The position numbers were made by a program, and so were the translations under genes. The notes below the pieces were generated by a model. It was not told where the DNA came from. It searched no databases and was given only the letters and a program-made list of their open reading frames with translations. A DNA stretch of 47,681 nucleotides from Candidatus Cloacimonadota bacterium (GTDB taxonomy: Bacteria > Cloacimonadota > Cloacimonadia > JGIOTU-2). Positions 36,677 to 45,389 of the stretch are shown here, one piece after another (the first letter of the stretch is position 1; each line of letters begins with the position of its first letter). The stretch spans positions 5,158-52,838 of the forward strand of contig JAYEKN010000090.1 of NCBI GenBank assembly GCA_034661015.1, in the 5' to 3' direction.

Positions 36677-37774
36677 ATGAAAGTTCCAATGCTGGATCTT
36701 AATGCTCAATATGAACCAATCAAAAAGGATATTTTTGCCGCATTTGAAGATGTTTTTGAAACGAAACGGTTTATCGGTGGACCAAAAATTGAAGAGTTGG
36801 AGAGTAAGATTGCCGAATATTGTCAATGCAAATATGCGATTGGAGTTTCTTCCGGAACTGATGCGTTAATTATCTCTTTGACAGCATTAAATATTGGTGA
36901 AGATGATGAAGTCATCACAACCCCGTTTACTTTTTTTGCAACTGCCGGTTCAATACATAGAGTTGGTGCGAAACCGGTTTTTGTGGATATTGATCAGAAA
37001 ACCTATAACATTAATTCAAATTTAATTGAAGAAAAAATTACCGATAAAACAAAAGCAATTTTGGCTGTTCATCTTTTCGGGCAGATTGCAGAAATGGATA
37101 AAATTAATGAAATAGCCAAAAAATATAACCTTGCTGTGATCGAAGACGCTGCTCAGGCAATCGGTTCCGAATACAAAAGTAAAAGAGCCGGTTCTATCGG
37201 TAATGTCGGATGCTTTTCTTTTTTCCCAAGCAAAAATCTCGGCTGTCTCGGTGATGGTGGAATTGTTACTACGAATGATAAAACTCTCGCAGAAAAAATA
37301 GGGATACTTCGTAATCATGGAAGCAAACCGAAATATCATCACCATATAATCGGTGGCAATTTTCGATTGGATGCATTACAAGCTGCATTTTTGCTCCAGA
37401 AATTTCCTTTATTAGAAAATTGGCATAGAAAGCGACAAGAAAATGCAGAATTCTATAATGAAAATTTGAAGAACTTGCTAACCGTCCCTTATGTAGAAGA
37501 TTACAATCGTATGATTTATAACCAATATACTTTGCGGAGCAAAAAACGTGATGAGTTGGAACTAAAATTAACGGAAGCAAATATCGGGAATGCCATTTAT
37601 TATCCGATACCATTGCATTTACAGGAATGCTTTGAATTTTTGGGTTATAAAAAGGGTGATTTCCCGGAAGCAGAAAAAGCTGCAAAACAGGTTCTTTCCA
37701 TTCCGATTTATAGTGAACTTAACGAAAAGCAGAAGAATTATATTGTTGATAATATCAAATCCGTTTTTGAATAA
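36677..37774 (+). CDS. DegT/DnrJ/EryC1-family PLP sugar aminotransferase, WbpE-like
   Basis: This 365-residue fold-I aminotransferase probably converts a keto-sugar nucleotide to an amino sugar. It has VPMLDLNAQYEPIKKDI, GVSSGTDALIISL, the DAAQAIGS motif with Asp157, and Lys186 in SFFPSKNLGCLGDGG as the PLP lysine. The C-terminal YNQYTLR and YYPIPLHLQ segments are also typical. With the upstream acyltransferase it forms a two-step module (amination then acylation) like WbpE-WbpD for 2,3-diacetamido uronic acids. The exact substrate is not readable from sequence. Confidence 0.88.
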   Translation: MKVPMLDLNAQYEPIKKDIFAAFEDVFETKRFIGGPKIEELESKIAEYCQCKYAIGVSSGTDALIISLTALNIGEDDEVITTPFTFFATAGSIHRVGAKPVFVDIDQKTYNINSNLIEEKITDKTKAILAVHLFGQIAEMDKINEIAKKYNLAVIEDAAQAIGSEYKSKRAGSIGNVGCFSFFPSKNLGCLGDGGIVTTNDKTLAEKIGILRNHGSKPKYHHHIIGGNFRLDALQAAFLLQKFPLLENWHRKRQENAEFYNENLKNLLTVPYVEDYNRMIYNQYTLRSKKRDELELKLTEANIGNAIYYPIPLHLQECFEFLGYKKGDFPEAEKAAKQVLSIPIYSELNEKQKNYIVDNIKSVFE

Positions 37775-37835
37775 GCGAAAGTAGGAACTTTTATGCAATG
37801 CATATTATCCAAATAATAAGAAAGGGGGTAATCCA

Positions 37836-38183
37836 ATGAATAAGAAAGCACCGAGCTTGAATAGAATTAGTTTGGCTGGTAATATTGTCAGAGACCCGGA
37901 AGTCCGTCATGTTGGCTCGAAGAAAACTGCTGTTACGAATATCACAATCGCAAATAATCGTTCTTATCTCGACAAAGATAAAAATTGGCAGGAAGAAACT
38001 ACGTATGTTGAGACTGAAATTTGGGGCAGACAAGCGGAAAAAGTTGAAGAGAAATGTAAAAAAGGCGATCCTGTAATCATTGAGGGTTCTTTGAAAAATA
38101 GCAATTGGAAAGACAAAGACGGTAACTCACACTCGAAATTACTTGTCAAAGTTGATAAGGTACATATCTTACAGAATTCATAA
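37836..38183 (+). CDS. ssb: Single-stranded DNA-binding protein, short
   Basis: This 115-residue OB-fold protein begins LNRISLAGNIVRDPEVRHVG and has VTNITIANNRSY, ETTYVETEIWGRQAEKVEEKCKKGD and GSLKNSNWKDKDGNSHSKL, the SSB core. It lacks the Gly/Pro-rich linker and the acidic DDDIPF-like tail that recruits repair proteins. This suggests a secondary SSB or a lineage variant. AAAGGGGGT gives a strong ribosome site. A strong terminator follows. Confidence 0.9.
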   Translation: MNKKAPSLNRISLAGNIVRDPEVRHVGSKKTAVTNITIANNRSYLDKDKNWQEETTYVETEIWGRQAEKVEEKCKKGDPVIIEGSLKNSNWKDKDGNSHSKLLVKVDKVHILQNS

Positions 38184-38229
38184 TTCAATTTAATGTCCTT
38201 AATCTGAGAAATCTGTTTGGGACAATGCA

Positions 38230-38264
38230 AAGAAGCCGAGATTAATAGTCTTGGCTTCTTTTTT
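38230..38264 (+). terminator. Intrinsic terminator after ssb
   Basis: A 12-bp stem with one G-T pair (38230-38241 with 38249-38260) closes a 7-base loop, and TTTTTT follows within and after the stem. The stem carries AAGAAGCC/GGCTTCTT. It also separates the convergent pgs operon from ssb. Confidence 0.92.
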
Positions 38265-38388
38265 CAATATCAAATTATTTTTCATTTTCTTAACCGATCT
38301 TTATTATTGAGAAAATCGTAAGCAAATAAAAACTATTCTATTCGTTTAACCCAAAATTTTATCCCTCAAGAACTAAAATTTAAAAAGG

Positions 38389-39423
38389 TTAGAAATTCAA
38401 ACTAATCCCCAAACCCCAGCTATAAGCAGTATAATTTTTTTCTCGCTTCACGATTTCTTTGGGTGAATAAGTTTTTCGTTGTTTAAATTCGTAAAGTCCC
38501 CTGAGAGTGATATTTTCAAAAACCGAATATTTCAGAATAATGTTATGATCAATAATTTGATCATTTCTGTTTTTATGGAATTCGTCAATTTCGATTGGTA
38601 GATTAGATTGATAATATTTGTCCTCAAATTCCCAGGAATAAATAAATCGAGTTCGCAAACCCAACATGTTCAAAGGAAAATTGAGTGAAAGAAAGTAAAT
38701 ATCCGAATTGTACGAAGCATCCATTACTTCCTGTCCTGCTTGAACAAAAATATCTGTAAGTGAAAATTTGTATGAATATTTTGCCTTGATCTTAAAATTT
38801 TTCAAAGGAAAAAATTCCACCGAAAACGAATTATTAAAAATATCGGCATTGTAATAAGTAAAATATTGGTTATGATAGCTTTGGGCAAATTCAAATGAAT
38901 ATTCAAATCTGAACAAATTAGGGATACTTAATTTACCTCCCGAAACATATTTATCTTTTGAATATGCCAATTCACGATACTCGTCAGAGGATTCTAATTC
39001 ACTCTTATATTGATTGATATATATGTTTGGATAATAGTAATATTTCGCAAAACATTTAAAATATTTATTTAAGTATTGGTCAATCTGTAAACTAATAAAT
39101 TTGAAATCATTAAATCCGTTTTTTTGATATTTATCATATCCGAATGTGATTTTGTCGATCTGGGTGTGTCCACCTACGAGATAATTTTTGTAGTTTAGAT
39201 TTACTCTGAATGAGTAAATTAAATCATCCACAGACTTCAGTTTATACTGTCCTGAATATGCTGAATATGTATCTGCTAAAAATTGATCTATATCATTCTC
39301 GGAAAGATGCAGAATATTGCTTTCATAAGATGTTGTAAACCTGAAATTTAAGGAAGAATTATCGGCAGAGAGATTACCGAAGAGAATAATTAAGAAACAA
39401 ATGAGACTTAAAATCTTTTTCAT
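38389..39423 (-). CDS. Probable outer-membrane beta-barrel protein
   Basis: The 344-residue protein has a signal peptide (MKKILSLICFLIILFGNLSA, cut near residue 20) followed by alternating aromatic/polar strands, many Tyr/Phe, and a C-terminal Phe (GLGISLNF) as recognised by the BAM complex. No family is recognised. It is the last gene of the pgs operon; its start lies 2 bases after the preceding stop. I infer an outer-membrane partner for poly-gamma-glutamate release, with a simple porin-like role as the alternative. Confidence 0.75.
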   Translation of the reverse strand: MKKILSLICFLIILFGNLSADNSSLNFRFTTSYESNILHLSENDIDQFLADTYSAYSGQYKLKSVDDLIYSFRVNLNYKNYLVGGHTQIDKITFGYDKYQKNGFNDFKFISLQIDQYLNKYFKCFAKYYYYPNIYINQYKSELESSDEYRELAYSKDKYVSGGKLSIPNLFRFEYSFEFAQSYHNQYFTYYNADIFNNSFSVEFFPLKNFKIKAKYSYKFSLTDIFVQAGQEVMDASYNSDIYFLSLNFPLNMLGLRTRFIYSWEFEDKYYQSNLPIEIDEFHKNRNDQIIDHNIILKYSVFENITLRGLYEFKQRKTYSPKEIVKREKNYTAYSWGLGISLNF

Positions 39424-39425
39424 TT

Positions 39426-40322
39426 TTACTCTTTTGAATTTACAACTTTATTGAGATAAACGCTAAAAATAACCTCTCTGTTTACATTAGGGTTTTTTAT
39501 TTCAATATTATGTAATCCATTTTCAAAAGTAAGGATATTTATATCTCCTGTGGAAGGTATTTGTGCCTTAGTATCTGTTAAAATTGCTTCTGAAGAACGG
39601 AAAGCAAGTTCTATGAATTTTTCAACCAATTTTTCATTATCATAAACATCAAATCTGTAACGAAATTTGTCGGAAATATCATCACTATCAATGATAATCC
39701 GGCTCACAATCTTCAATTTAAATGGACCGATCAAAGTGAATTTTACAGATTTGGAATTTGCTGAATAATAAGTGTATTTTTGTTCATTGATTGCAAGAAT
39801 TTTCTCGTCTTCATCCGCCAGCTGGCGGATTGGAAAAGAAATATATTTATATTGATCTGTTAGTGCTTTAAGTGATTCATATTTAATCTTCAACAAAATT
39901 TTATAATCAGAATCATTAAAAAATTGTAGCGAATTGCTACTATCACTAAAAAAACACAAATATTTGTTGTAGGAAGTTACATTATCACCGGATAATCCTT
40001 TTGATATTTGGGAAATATTAGCAGATTTGTGAATTATTTTTTCGATGGAATTGTTTAGAATCAGTTTATACGTATATGCGATATTTTTATCGGTATCAGT
40101 GATTAGCCTTGTGTAAATTTTTGCACTATCACAATTATCTATCTGAAGTTGCGTGGAATTATTTGGGAAAATTAGCTTATACTTAAATATTTTACCCGTA
40201 TTTTCATTAAAAATTGCATAATCTTGTAGATCTGCGTATTTATGTGTAATTTCTGCATCTAAAGGATGAAAGGTTGATAAACAAATCAGAAAAATCAGTG
40301 GCATTAAAAATAGTTTGTTCAT
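39426..40322 (-). CDS. Exported periplasmic protein of the pgs operon, unrecognised
   Basis: This 298-residue protein has a signal peptide (MNKLFLMPLIFLICLSTFHPLDA, cut near residue 23) and no other membrane segment, so it is probably periplasmic. The rest is beta-rich with repeated charged/aromatic strands; I see no known fold. ATG 40322 overlaps the pgsW-like stop by 4 bases and follows GGAGGAA, which ties it to the pgs operon. Around residues 163-171 (SFPIRQLAD) the coding sequence contains the 18-base palindromic repeat in frame. Confidence 0.72.
   Translation of the reverse strand: MNKLFLMPLIFLICLSTFHPLDAEITHKYADLQDYAIFNENTGKIFKYKLIFPNNSTQLQIDNCDSAKIYTRLITDTDKNIAYTYKLILNNSIEKIIHKSANISQISKGLSGDNVTSYNKYLCFFSDSSNSLQFFNDSDYKILLKIKYESLKALTDQYKYISFPIRQLADEDEKILAINEQKYTYYSANSKSVKFTLIGPFKLKIVSRIIIDSDDISDKFRYRFDVYDNEKLVEKFIELAFRSSEAILTDTKAQIPSTGDINILTFENGLHNIEIKNPNVNREVIFSVYLNKVVNSKE
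39813..39830. repeat. Dispersed palindromic repeat, copy 3, inside a gene
   Basis: ATCCGCCAGCTGGCGGAT is a perfect 18-base palindrome. It lies within the exported-protein gene of the pgs operon and is read there as IRQLAD, preserving the frame. The same core occurs in intergenic regions at 33002 and 36610. An in-frame repeat in a coding region resembles the behaviour of palindromic elements such as those of Rickettsia. Confidence 0.75.
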
Positions 40323-41437
40323 AAATTTTCCTCCGTTTTAATTATATCTTTTTCGCTAAATTTTTGCCGTTTATGATCAAACAATATTACCGTTAGAATC
40401 AAGATAAACATAATCATTAACGATATGGCTGCCACTGTAATATTATATCTGTCTTCGATGAAAACATTTCCCACACCAGGTTTTGGTAAAGGGACCGGTG
40501 CAACAAGCAATTCATTTTCTTTCGCTAATATGGCAATATTTTCAAGATGGATTATTGGGATACCTTTTTGGGCGAAAAGAATCATCGTTCCCTTAGCATG
40601 ATAATTTTTAACCGGAATATTTTTGTGATATCCTGTCTCAATCAATTCTCCGTTCAATGAGCTCCCCAGACTGGATAATCCTCCCCCCACATTCACATAC
40701 AATTTTATCTTTTTTGTTTTTTCGGTATTGAAGAACTCCATTTTCTTCTCGACACTTGCCATTAGGCTGTCTTCCTTGATAAGGGGAATATTATTTCGAT
40801 GAATAGAGTTTTCAAGCAGTTCTCTACCTTGTTTACTCAAACCTCGTCCATTATCTTCTCCACCACCGATGGAAGAGGCAACCGATCTGTATGGAAATAT
40901 TCCTTCTCGATACAACAAATTTTCCATATCAAGCCAGGTAAATTGGGGGTCAGTAGCTCCGAACATGGAAGCTCCTGGTGAACTAATAATTACCAAGTCC
41001 AGTTCAAGAATTTTTGCAGCACTCAAAACAGCAATATTCAAAGCCGGAAATGAGCCGGTGTAACTAACTGCAACAGCATCTCCCTGTTGCAATCCTGTTT
41101 TCTTGAAAAATTCAACGATCACAGCAGCAAAATTCGGATTCAGGGATGTAAGTTTAGACTCTAACTTGCCCTCTTCTGTAGTAATTTGTGTATATTTTTC
41201 ACCGATTAAACCTGTTTTATTCGGGTCGTTGACTTCATCAATAAAGATTCCCTGTTCAATTCGATAATCTTTCAAAATTTTTTCAGCCTTTTCCATTAAT
41301 ACAGCTGCTGCCAATTTTTCTTTATAGTATTTTTGCTTTTGTTTTACCCGGCTGTTATTAGACCATGCAAATAGCATTAACGAAATGATCAATAATGATA
41401 TCAAACTAAATTTAGATTTTGCACTTGGAATAAACAT
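40319..41437 (-). CDS. Poly-gamma-glutamate system protein (PgsW-like)
   Basis: The 372-residue protein has one N-terminal membrane helix (about 10-27), a large periplasmic part and a C-terminal helix (about 333-353). I recognise it as the poly-gamma-glutamate system protein that accompanies PgsB/PgsC in several diderms. Landmarks are DAVAVSYTGSFPALNIAVLSA, SSPGASMFGATDPQFTWLDME, SIGGGEDNGRGLS and NVGGGLSSLGSS. Its chemistry is unknown. GAGGT lies before its ATG, 16 bases after pgsC; it overlaps the next gene by 4 bases. Confidence 0.8.
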   Translation of the reverse strand: MFIPSAKSKFSLISLLIISLMLFAWSNNSRVKQKQKYYKEKLAAAVLMEKAEKILKDYRIEQGIFIDEVNDPNKTGLIGEKYTQITTEEGKLESKLTSLNPNFAAVIVEFFKKTGLQQGDAVAVSYTGSFPALNIAVLSAAKILELDLVIISSPGASMFGATDPQFTWLDMENLLYREGIFPYRSVASSIGGGEDNGRGLSKQGRELLENSIHRNNIPLIKEDSLMASVEKKMEFFNTEKTKKIKLYVNVGGGLSSLGSSLNGELIETGYHKNIPVKNYHAKGTMILFAQKGIPIIHLENIAILAKENELLVAPVPLPKPGVGNVFIEDRYNITVAAISLMIMFILILTVILFDHKRQKFSEKDIIKTEENL

Positions 41438-41453
41438 ATTTTACCTCAATTTG

Positions 41454-41900
41454 TTAAATGATCTTTCCTGAAAAAACCAAAACCATAATAAACCTAACAA
41501 TTACAGCTGCCATACCCATTATTGTTAAAGTCGGCACGATACCTTGACGATCCATAGAATTTGCAATAAGACCGGGAATGATGTATCCAATTACCTGAGC
41601 AGAATAATCTCCGGGTAAATATCCGAACAAACCATACCAACGAACAAGCCAGCCAAGAATAAAACCGGCAAGAACAGAAATCACCATCCTTCGTCGTCCA
41701 TACATAAAAACCCATATGCCAATTAATTTGACGATTCCATACGCTAAGAAGCTAATCATCAATGTTCCCAAAACTGTCCACGGTTGATGCAAATACATTG
41801 CTACATATCCACTAACAACGATTCCGCCGGCAGCAGCGCCGAACGTTTCTAAAAAGAACAAACTAATTATAACTCCAAATCCAATTGAGGCTTCAAACAT
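41454..41900 (-). CDS. pgsC: Poly-gamma-glutamate biosynthesis membrane protein PgsC/CapC
   Basis: PgsC is the integral membrane partner of PgsB. The 148-residue protein has at least four predicted membrane helices, the start IGFGVIISLFFLETFGAAAGGIVVSGYVA, and the GYIIPGLIANSMDRQGIVPTL segment typical of the family. AGGAG lies before its ATG. It follows pgsB after 125 bases and precedes the pgsW-like gene by 16. Confidence 0.9.
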   Translation of the reverse strand: MFEASIGFGVIISLFFLETFGAAAGGIVVSGYVAMYLHQPWTVLGTLMISFLAYGIVKLIGIWVFMYGRRRMVISVLAGFILGWLVRWYGLFGYLPGDYSAQVIGYIIPGLIANSMDRQGIVPTLTIMGMAAVIVRFIMVLVFSGKII

Positions 41901-42025
41901 ATTTTATACTCCTAAAATTTATTTGCTTCATACTAAAAAAGTTTAATCACAAAAAAAACGTGAAAAAAATTCATTGCTATTTTTTCCTTTGCCCACTTTT
42001 AATCTTATGATGTAGTGATTGTGAT

Positions 42026-43195
42026 TTATAAAGTTTTCCGGTGCTGCTCCTTAAAATAATCAACGATCATCCCACCGTTTCCACCAATATTGCCTATTCC
42101 AATCAGTAAAACGGTTTTATCTTCAAGTTGATTTACTTTACTCATAAGCTCGTCTCCTCTTGTCCAGCCCATTTCTTCAATTTTATTTCCATCAATTTTA
42201 TGTCTCAAAGCAAATGACTTGATGGATGAGGATTCTTCTCCTATTAGAAATAACCTGTCAAAAGCAACATCTGTAAGCATTTGTATCAGCTGTTTGGAGC
42301 GATACATCCTATCAGCTCGAGTATTCAGAACTAATCCAAAATGGTCAATATTCGGATGCAAATTTTTGATATAATCAACAATGTATTTTGTTGATTCCGG
42401 GTCATTGGCAGCAAATGAATGGACAAAATAAATTATTTTGCCATTAATATTCATATTATATATTCTCGTAGCTCCAATGTCAGGATTCGTCTTTTTCATT
42501 GCAGATAAGGCAATTTTCCTATCTATCCCACAATTTTCACATACGTCAAGTGACAGACTTACGTTTTCTTTATGCTCAATAAATGGAAAATCTTCTATGT
42601 CTTCGTTTGCAATTTCATTGGGATTACAATAGTGAATTGTTGTATTTCGCTTTTTTGCAATTTTTTCCATCACAGGAAATAATTTTTTTTCACTGGTAAA
42701 CGCTGTTGAATTTGTGGGAATCGTATTACAAATGGAATAAGTAACGTTTTTCATACCTGGTCCCATCAAGTCAAGGTGATCCAGCCGAATATTAGTTATC
42801 ACACCCACTTCGGAATGTAACATTTTTTGTTCTGTAATCCACTGATATTCAGGAGTTACCGCCATACACTCAAGCACAAGTACATCAATATTTCTCTTGG
42901 AGGCAAATTCAACTATTTTTAATTGCTCTTTAATATTTGCACCAAAAAATCTGGCAATTGGTATTTCATTACCATTTTCCAAAATAATTCGAGGAGCGGA
43001 GCCTGTCGTTTTTGCAACTATTTTGAGACCACCAGCACGTAAACCTGAGGCAATTAAACGAGTTACACTTGATTTTCCCCTTGTTCCGTTTACGTGAATG
43101 ATTTTGGGTATCTGCTTCCTATACCGTTGATGTCTATGATACTCAAAAAGAGAATAGAGAATCAGAGTAGTGAAAAAAATGAATAAAACGAGCAT
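42026..43195 (-). CDS. pgsB: Poly-gamma-glutamate synthase PgsB/CapB
   Basis: PgsB is an ATP-dependent amide ligase related to the Mur ligases that adds glutamate through its gamma-carboxyl. The 389-residue protein has an N-terminal membrane anchor (1-16), the P-loop NGTRGKSS (36-43), and the family blocks LVLECMAVTPEYQWITEQKM, TNIRLDHLDLMGPG, and NTRADRMYRSKQL. GIGNIGGNGGMIVDYF closes it. AAAGGA precedes the ATG. It opens the five-gene operon; no PgsA/CapA hydrolase or exporter homologue is present here. Confidence 0.93.
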   Translation of the reverse strand: MLVLFIFFTTLILYSLFEYHRHQRYRKQIPKIIHVNGTRGKSSVTRLIASGLRAGGLKIVAKTTGSAPRIILENGNEIPIARFFGANIKEQLKIVEFASKRNIDVLVLECMAVTPEYQWITEQKMLHSEVGVITNIRLDHLDLMGPGMKNVTYSICNTIPTNSTAFTSEKKLFPVMEKIAKKRNTTIHYCNPNEIANEDIEDFPFIEHKENVSLSLDVCENCGIDRKIALSAMKKTNPDIGATRIYNMNINGKIIYFVHSFAANDPESTKYIVDYIKNLHPNIDHFGLVLNTRADRMYRSKQLIQMLTDVAFDRLFLIGEESSSIKSFALRHKIDGNKIEEMGWTRGDELMSKVNQLEDKTVLLIGIGNIGGNGGMIVDYFKEQHRKTL

Positions 43196-43330
43196 ATTTT
43201 TTTAAGTCCTTTAAGAAGAAATATTTTAATCAAATTATTTTGAGTAAAAAAATTTTACATAGAAAGTGTTGTCAATGAATTTAAAAACAGGACTATGGTT
43301 TGCTTGGAATTTAAACTCACTTTTGGTTGC
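43196..43330 (-). other. Upstream region of the pgs operon
   Basis: This stretch holds no gene. On the - strand a TTGACA lies at 43275-43270, 75 bases before pgsB, but no convincing -10 follows at normal spacing. The pgsB ribosome site is AAAGGA. The pgs operon is separated from rpsA upstream by a strong terminator. Confidence 0.35.
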
Positions 43331-43363
43331 AAAAAAAAAGGGAAGAATCGTTCGATCCTTCCC
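43331..43363 (-). terminator. Intrinsic terminator of the cmk-plsC-ispH-rpsA operon
   Basis: On the - strand GGGAAG (43363-43358) pairs with CTTCCC (43345-43340), with further pairing of ATCG inside, and is followed by nine T (43339-43331). It lies 17 bases after the rpsA stop codon. It separates ribosomal S1 expression from the downstream pgs genes. Confidence 0.92.
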
Positions 43364-43380
43364 AATATGTTTATTTATAA

Positions 43381-45351
43381 TTATGCTTTTGTATCTTCAG
43401 GTTTTTGTTCCCGTGTTTTCTTATTGCGTTTTTTAATTCGATCTGATCGAGCAGATTTAATTTTTTTCAAATGTTCTCTAACATATTCATTAATTTCCTG
43501 TTCTTCTCTACCAAAGTAATAAGTCTTCACACTAAGAATTAATCTTCGATTTCCTTGATCAACTTCAATCACTTTTACAGGTAATTCATCACCCTTATTA
43601 AAGGCAAGTTTTGGTTCTTGCAATCCGGGAATTCCAAGATGAGATGCCGGAATAAATCCTTCAATATTATCTTTTGTAATTACAATTGCACCTTTATTAA
43701 TTATCTTGTCAACTGCCACAATATGTTCTGAGTTTAATGGCATTTTATCTTCGATCATTTCCCACGGATCATCTTCCAATTGTTTCAATCCAAGTGCAAT
43801 ACGTTGCATCACATTATCGATAGATAGAACAACAGCGGTAATTTCTTGTCCTACTTTTAGAGTTTCTCTCGGATGCATAATTCTTCTCGTCCAAGAAAGA
43901 TCGGATACGTGGATAAGTCCGTCAATATCATCTTCAACTTCCATAAAGGCACCGAATTCTGTAATATTTTTTATTTTTCCGGTAACTTTGCTACCTACAG
44001 GATGCATAATCTCAATGGTTAGCCAGGGATTAGGTTCAATCTGTTTTAGCCCAAGAGAAATTCGATGCTCATCCTTATCAATATCTAAAATAATGGCTTC
44101 GACTTCATTACCAAGCTGTAATAATTGTTTGGGGTGGCTAATTTTTTTTGTCCATGACATTTCCGATATATGAATCAAGCCTTCAACACCTTTTTCGAGT
44201 TCAACGAAAGCACCAAAATTGGCAAGATTTGTAACTTTTCCTTTTATTTTGGAACCTTCAGGATATTTTATTTCGATATTTTTCCAAGGATGAGGGACTA
44301 ATTGTTTGAGTCCGAGAGATATTTTTTCCTTATCTTTATCAAAATTCAACACTCGCACCTTAACCTTATCTCCTATTGAAAGCATTTCAGAAGGATGGTC
44401 AATATGTCCCCATGACATGTCTGAAATGTGAACAAGTCCGTCCATTCCACCTAAATCGACAAAAACACCATAGTCCATAATGTTTTTAACCACACCATCA
44501 ACTTCGGAATTTTTTTCTAATTTCTCAACCAACTGATCCTTTTGCTTTTTAATGTCCTTTTGCAAAACGATTTTACGGGAATAAACAAGATTATTTTTTA
44601 AACGTTCAAGGCTAATAATTTTAACAACAAGTTCCTTATTAATAAGATGATCAAGGTTGGGAAGAATTTTTAAGGCAACTTGTGAAGCTGGCAAAAATCC
44701 CTGAACACCTTTATAAACCGTGATTAAACCTCCTTTAACCCTTTTAATAACTTTGACAGTTAAAGAAACGTTGTCTTTTTCTAATTGTTCCAGTTCATCC
44801 CAAGTGTTTTTAATATCGGCTTTTTTCTTAGACAATCTGGGTCGCCCTGCTTTGTTTTCTTGGGATACAATATAAACGGAAATTATATCACCAACTTTTA
44901 CTTCTTCACTAAAAGCATGAAGAGGGATAATACCTTCGGCTTTAAACCCGATATCCACGTAAACTTCGTTTGAATCTACTTTGATGATTTTACCATCAAT
45001 TATGTTACCAACTTTCACGCTCTCCATTGTTTTTTCATACATTGCAATTTCTTTTTGAAGGGCAGAATTGTTGCTTTCAGATTTCTTTTCAGAATCTTCA
45101 GCAGGTTTTTCGTCAGAATCCGACTCGGGTTGTTCTGCTTCCAAATCAGATTCTTCTGAGCTCTCGGCAATATCCTCGGGTTTACTTTTAGAGGGTTCTT
45201 CTTTTGCCGGTGAATCTTGTGTGAGATTTTTGCTCTCAATCAAGGATTCATCCTGTTTTTCATCAATAGTAATTTTGGACTTATTATTGTCCTCCTTTTC
45301 ACTTACTTGGTTTACGTTCAATTTTTCCTTTTCATTGACATTAACAGCCAT
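43381..45351 (-). CDS. rpsA: 30S ribosomal protein bS1
   Basis: bS1 captures mRNA on the 30S platform. The 656-residue protein has six S1 domains at about residues 112-175, 192-262, 280-350, 364-437, 451-524 and 537-610. Domains 3-5 carry the repeated GLVHISDMSW-type motif. A ~110-residue N-terminal extension rich in Glu, Ser, Asp and Lys is predicted to be disordered; a basic tail closes the protein. It lies 38 bases after ispH, in the cmk-plsC-ispH-rpsA order seen in many bacteria. Confidence 0.96.
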   Translation of the reverse strand: MAVNVNEKEKLNVNQVSEKEDNNKSKITIDEKQDESLIESKNLTQDSPAKEEPSKSKPEDIAESSEESDLEAEQPESDSDEKPAEDSEKKSESNNSALQKEIAMYEKTMESVKVGNIIDGKIIKVDSNEVYVDIGFKAEGIIPLHAFSEEVKVGDIISVYIVSQENKAGRPRLSKKKADIKNTWDELEQLEKDNVSLTVKVIKRVKGGLITVYKGVQGFLPASQVALKILPNLDHLINKELVVKIISLERLKNNLVYSRKIVLQKDIKKQKDQLVEKLEKNSEVDGVVKNIMDYGVFVDLGGMDGLVHISDMSWGHIDHPSEMLSIGDKVKVRVLNFDKDKEKISLGLKQLVPHPWKNIEIKYPEGSKIKGKVTNLANFGAFVELEKGVEGLIHISEMSWTKKISHPKQLLQLGNEVEAIILDIDKDEHRISLGLKQIEPNPWLTIEIMHPVGSKVTGKIKNITEFGAFMEVEDDIDGLIHVSDLSWTRRIMHPRETLKVGQEITAVVLSIDNVMQRIALGLKQLEDDPWEMIEDKMPLNSEHIVAVDKIINKGAIVITKDNIEGFIPASHLGIPGLQEPKLAFNKGDELPVKVIEVDQGNRRLILSVKTYYFGREEQEINEYVREHLKKIKSARSDRIKKRNKKTREQKPEDTKA

Positions 45352-45389
45352 TTTTCCTCCGAATTATTTGAGGATACATAATTTTTAAT

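Noticed and set aside
36472-36702. 76-residue open frame overlapping the acyltransferase end and running into the aminotransferase gene
   Set aside because: It has no ribosome site or homology, passes through the direct repeats and the palindrome, and overlaps both neighbours; it reads as repeat-rich intergenic DNA.
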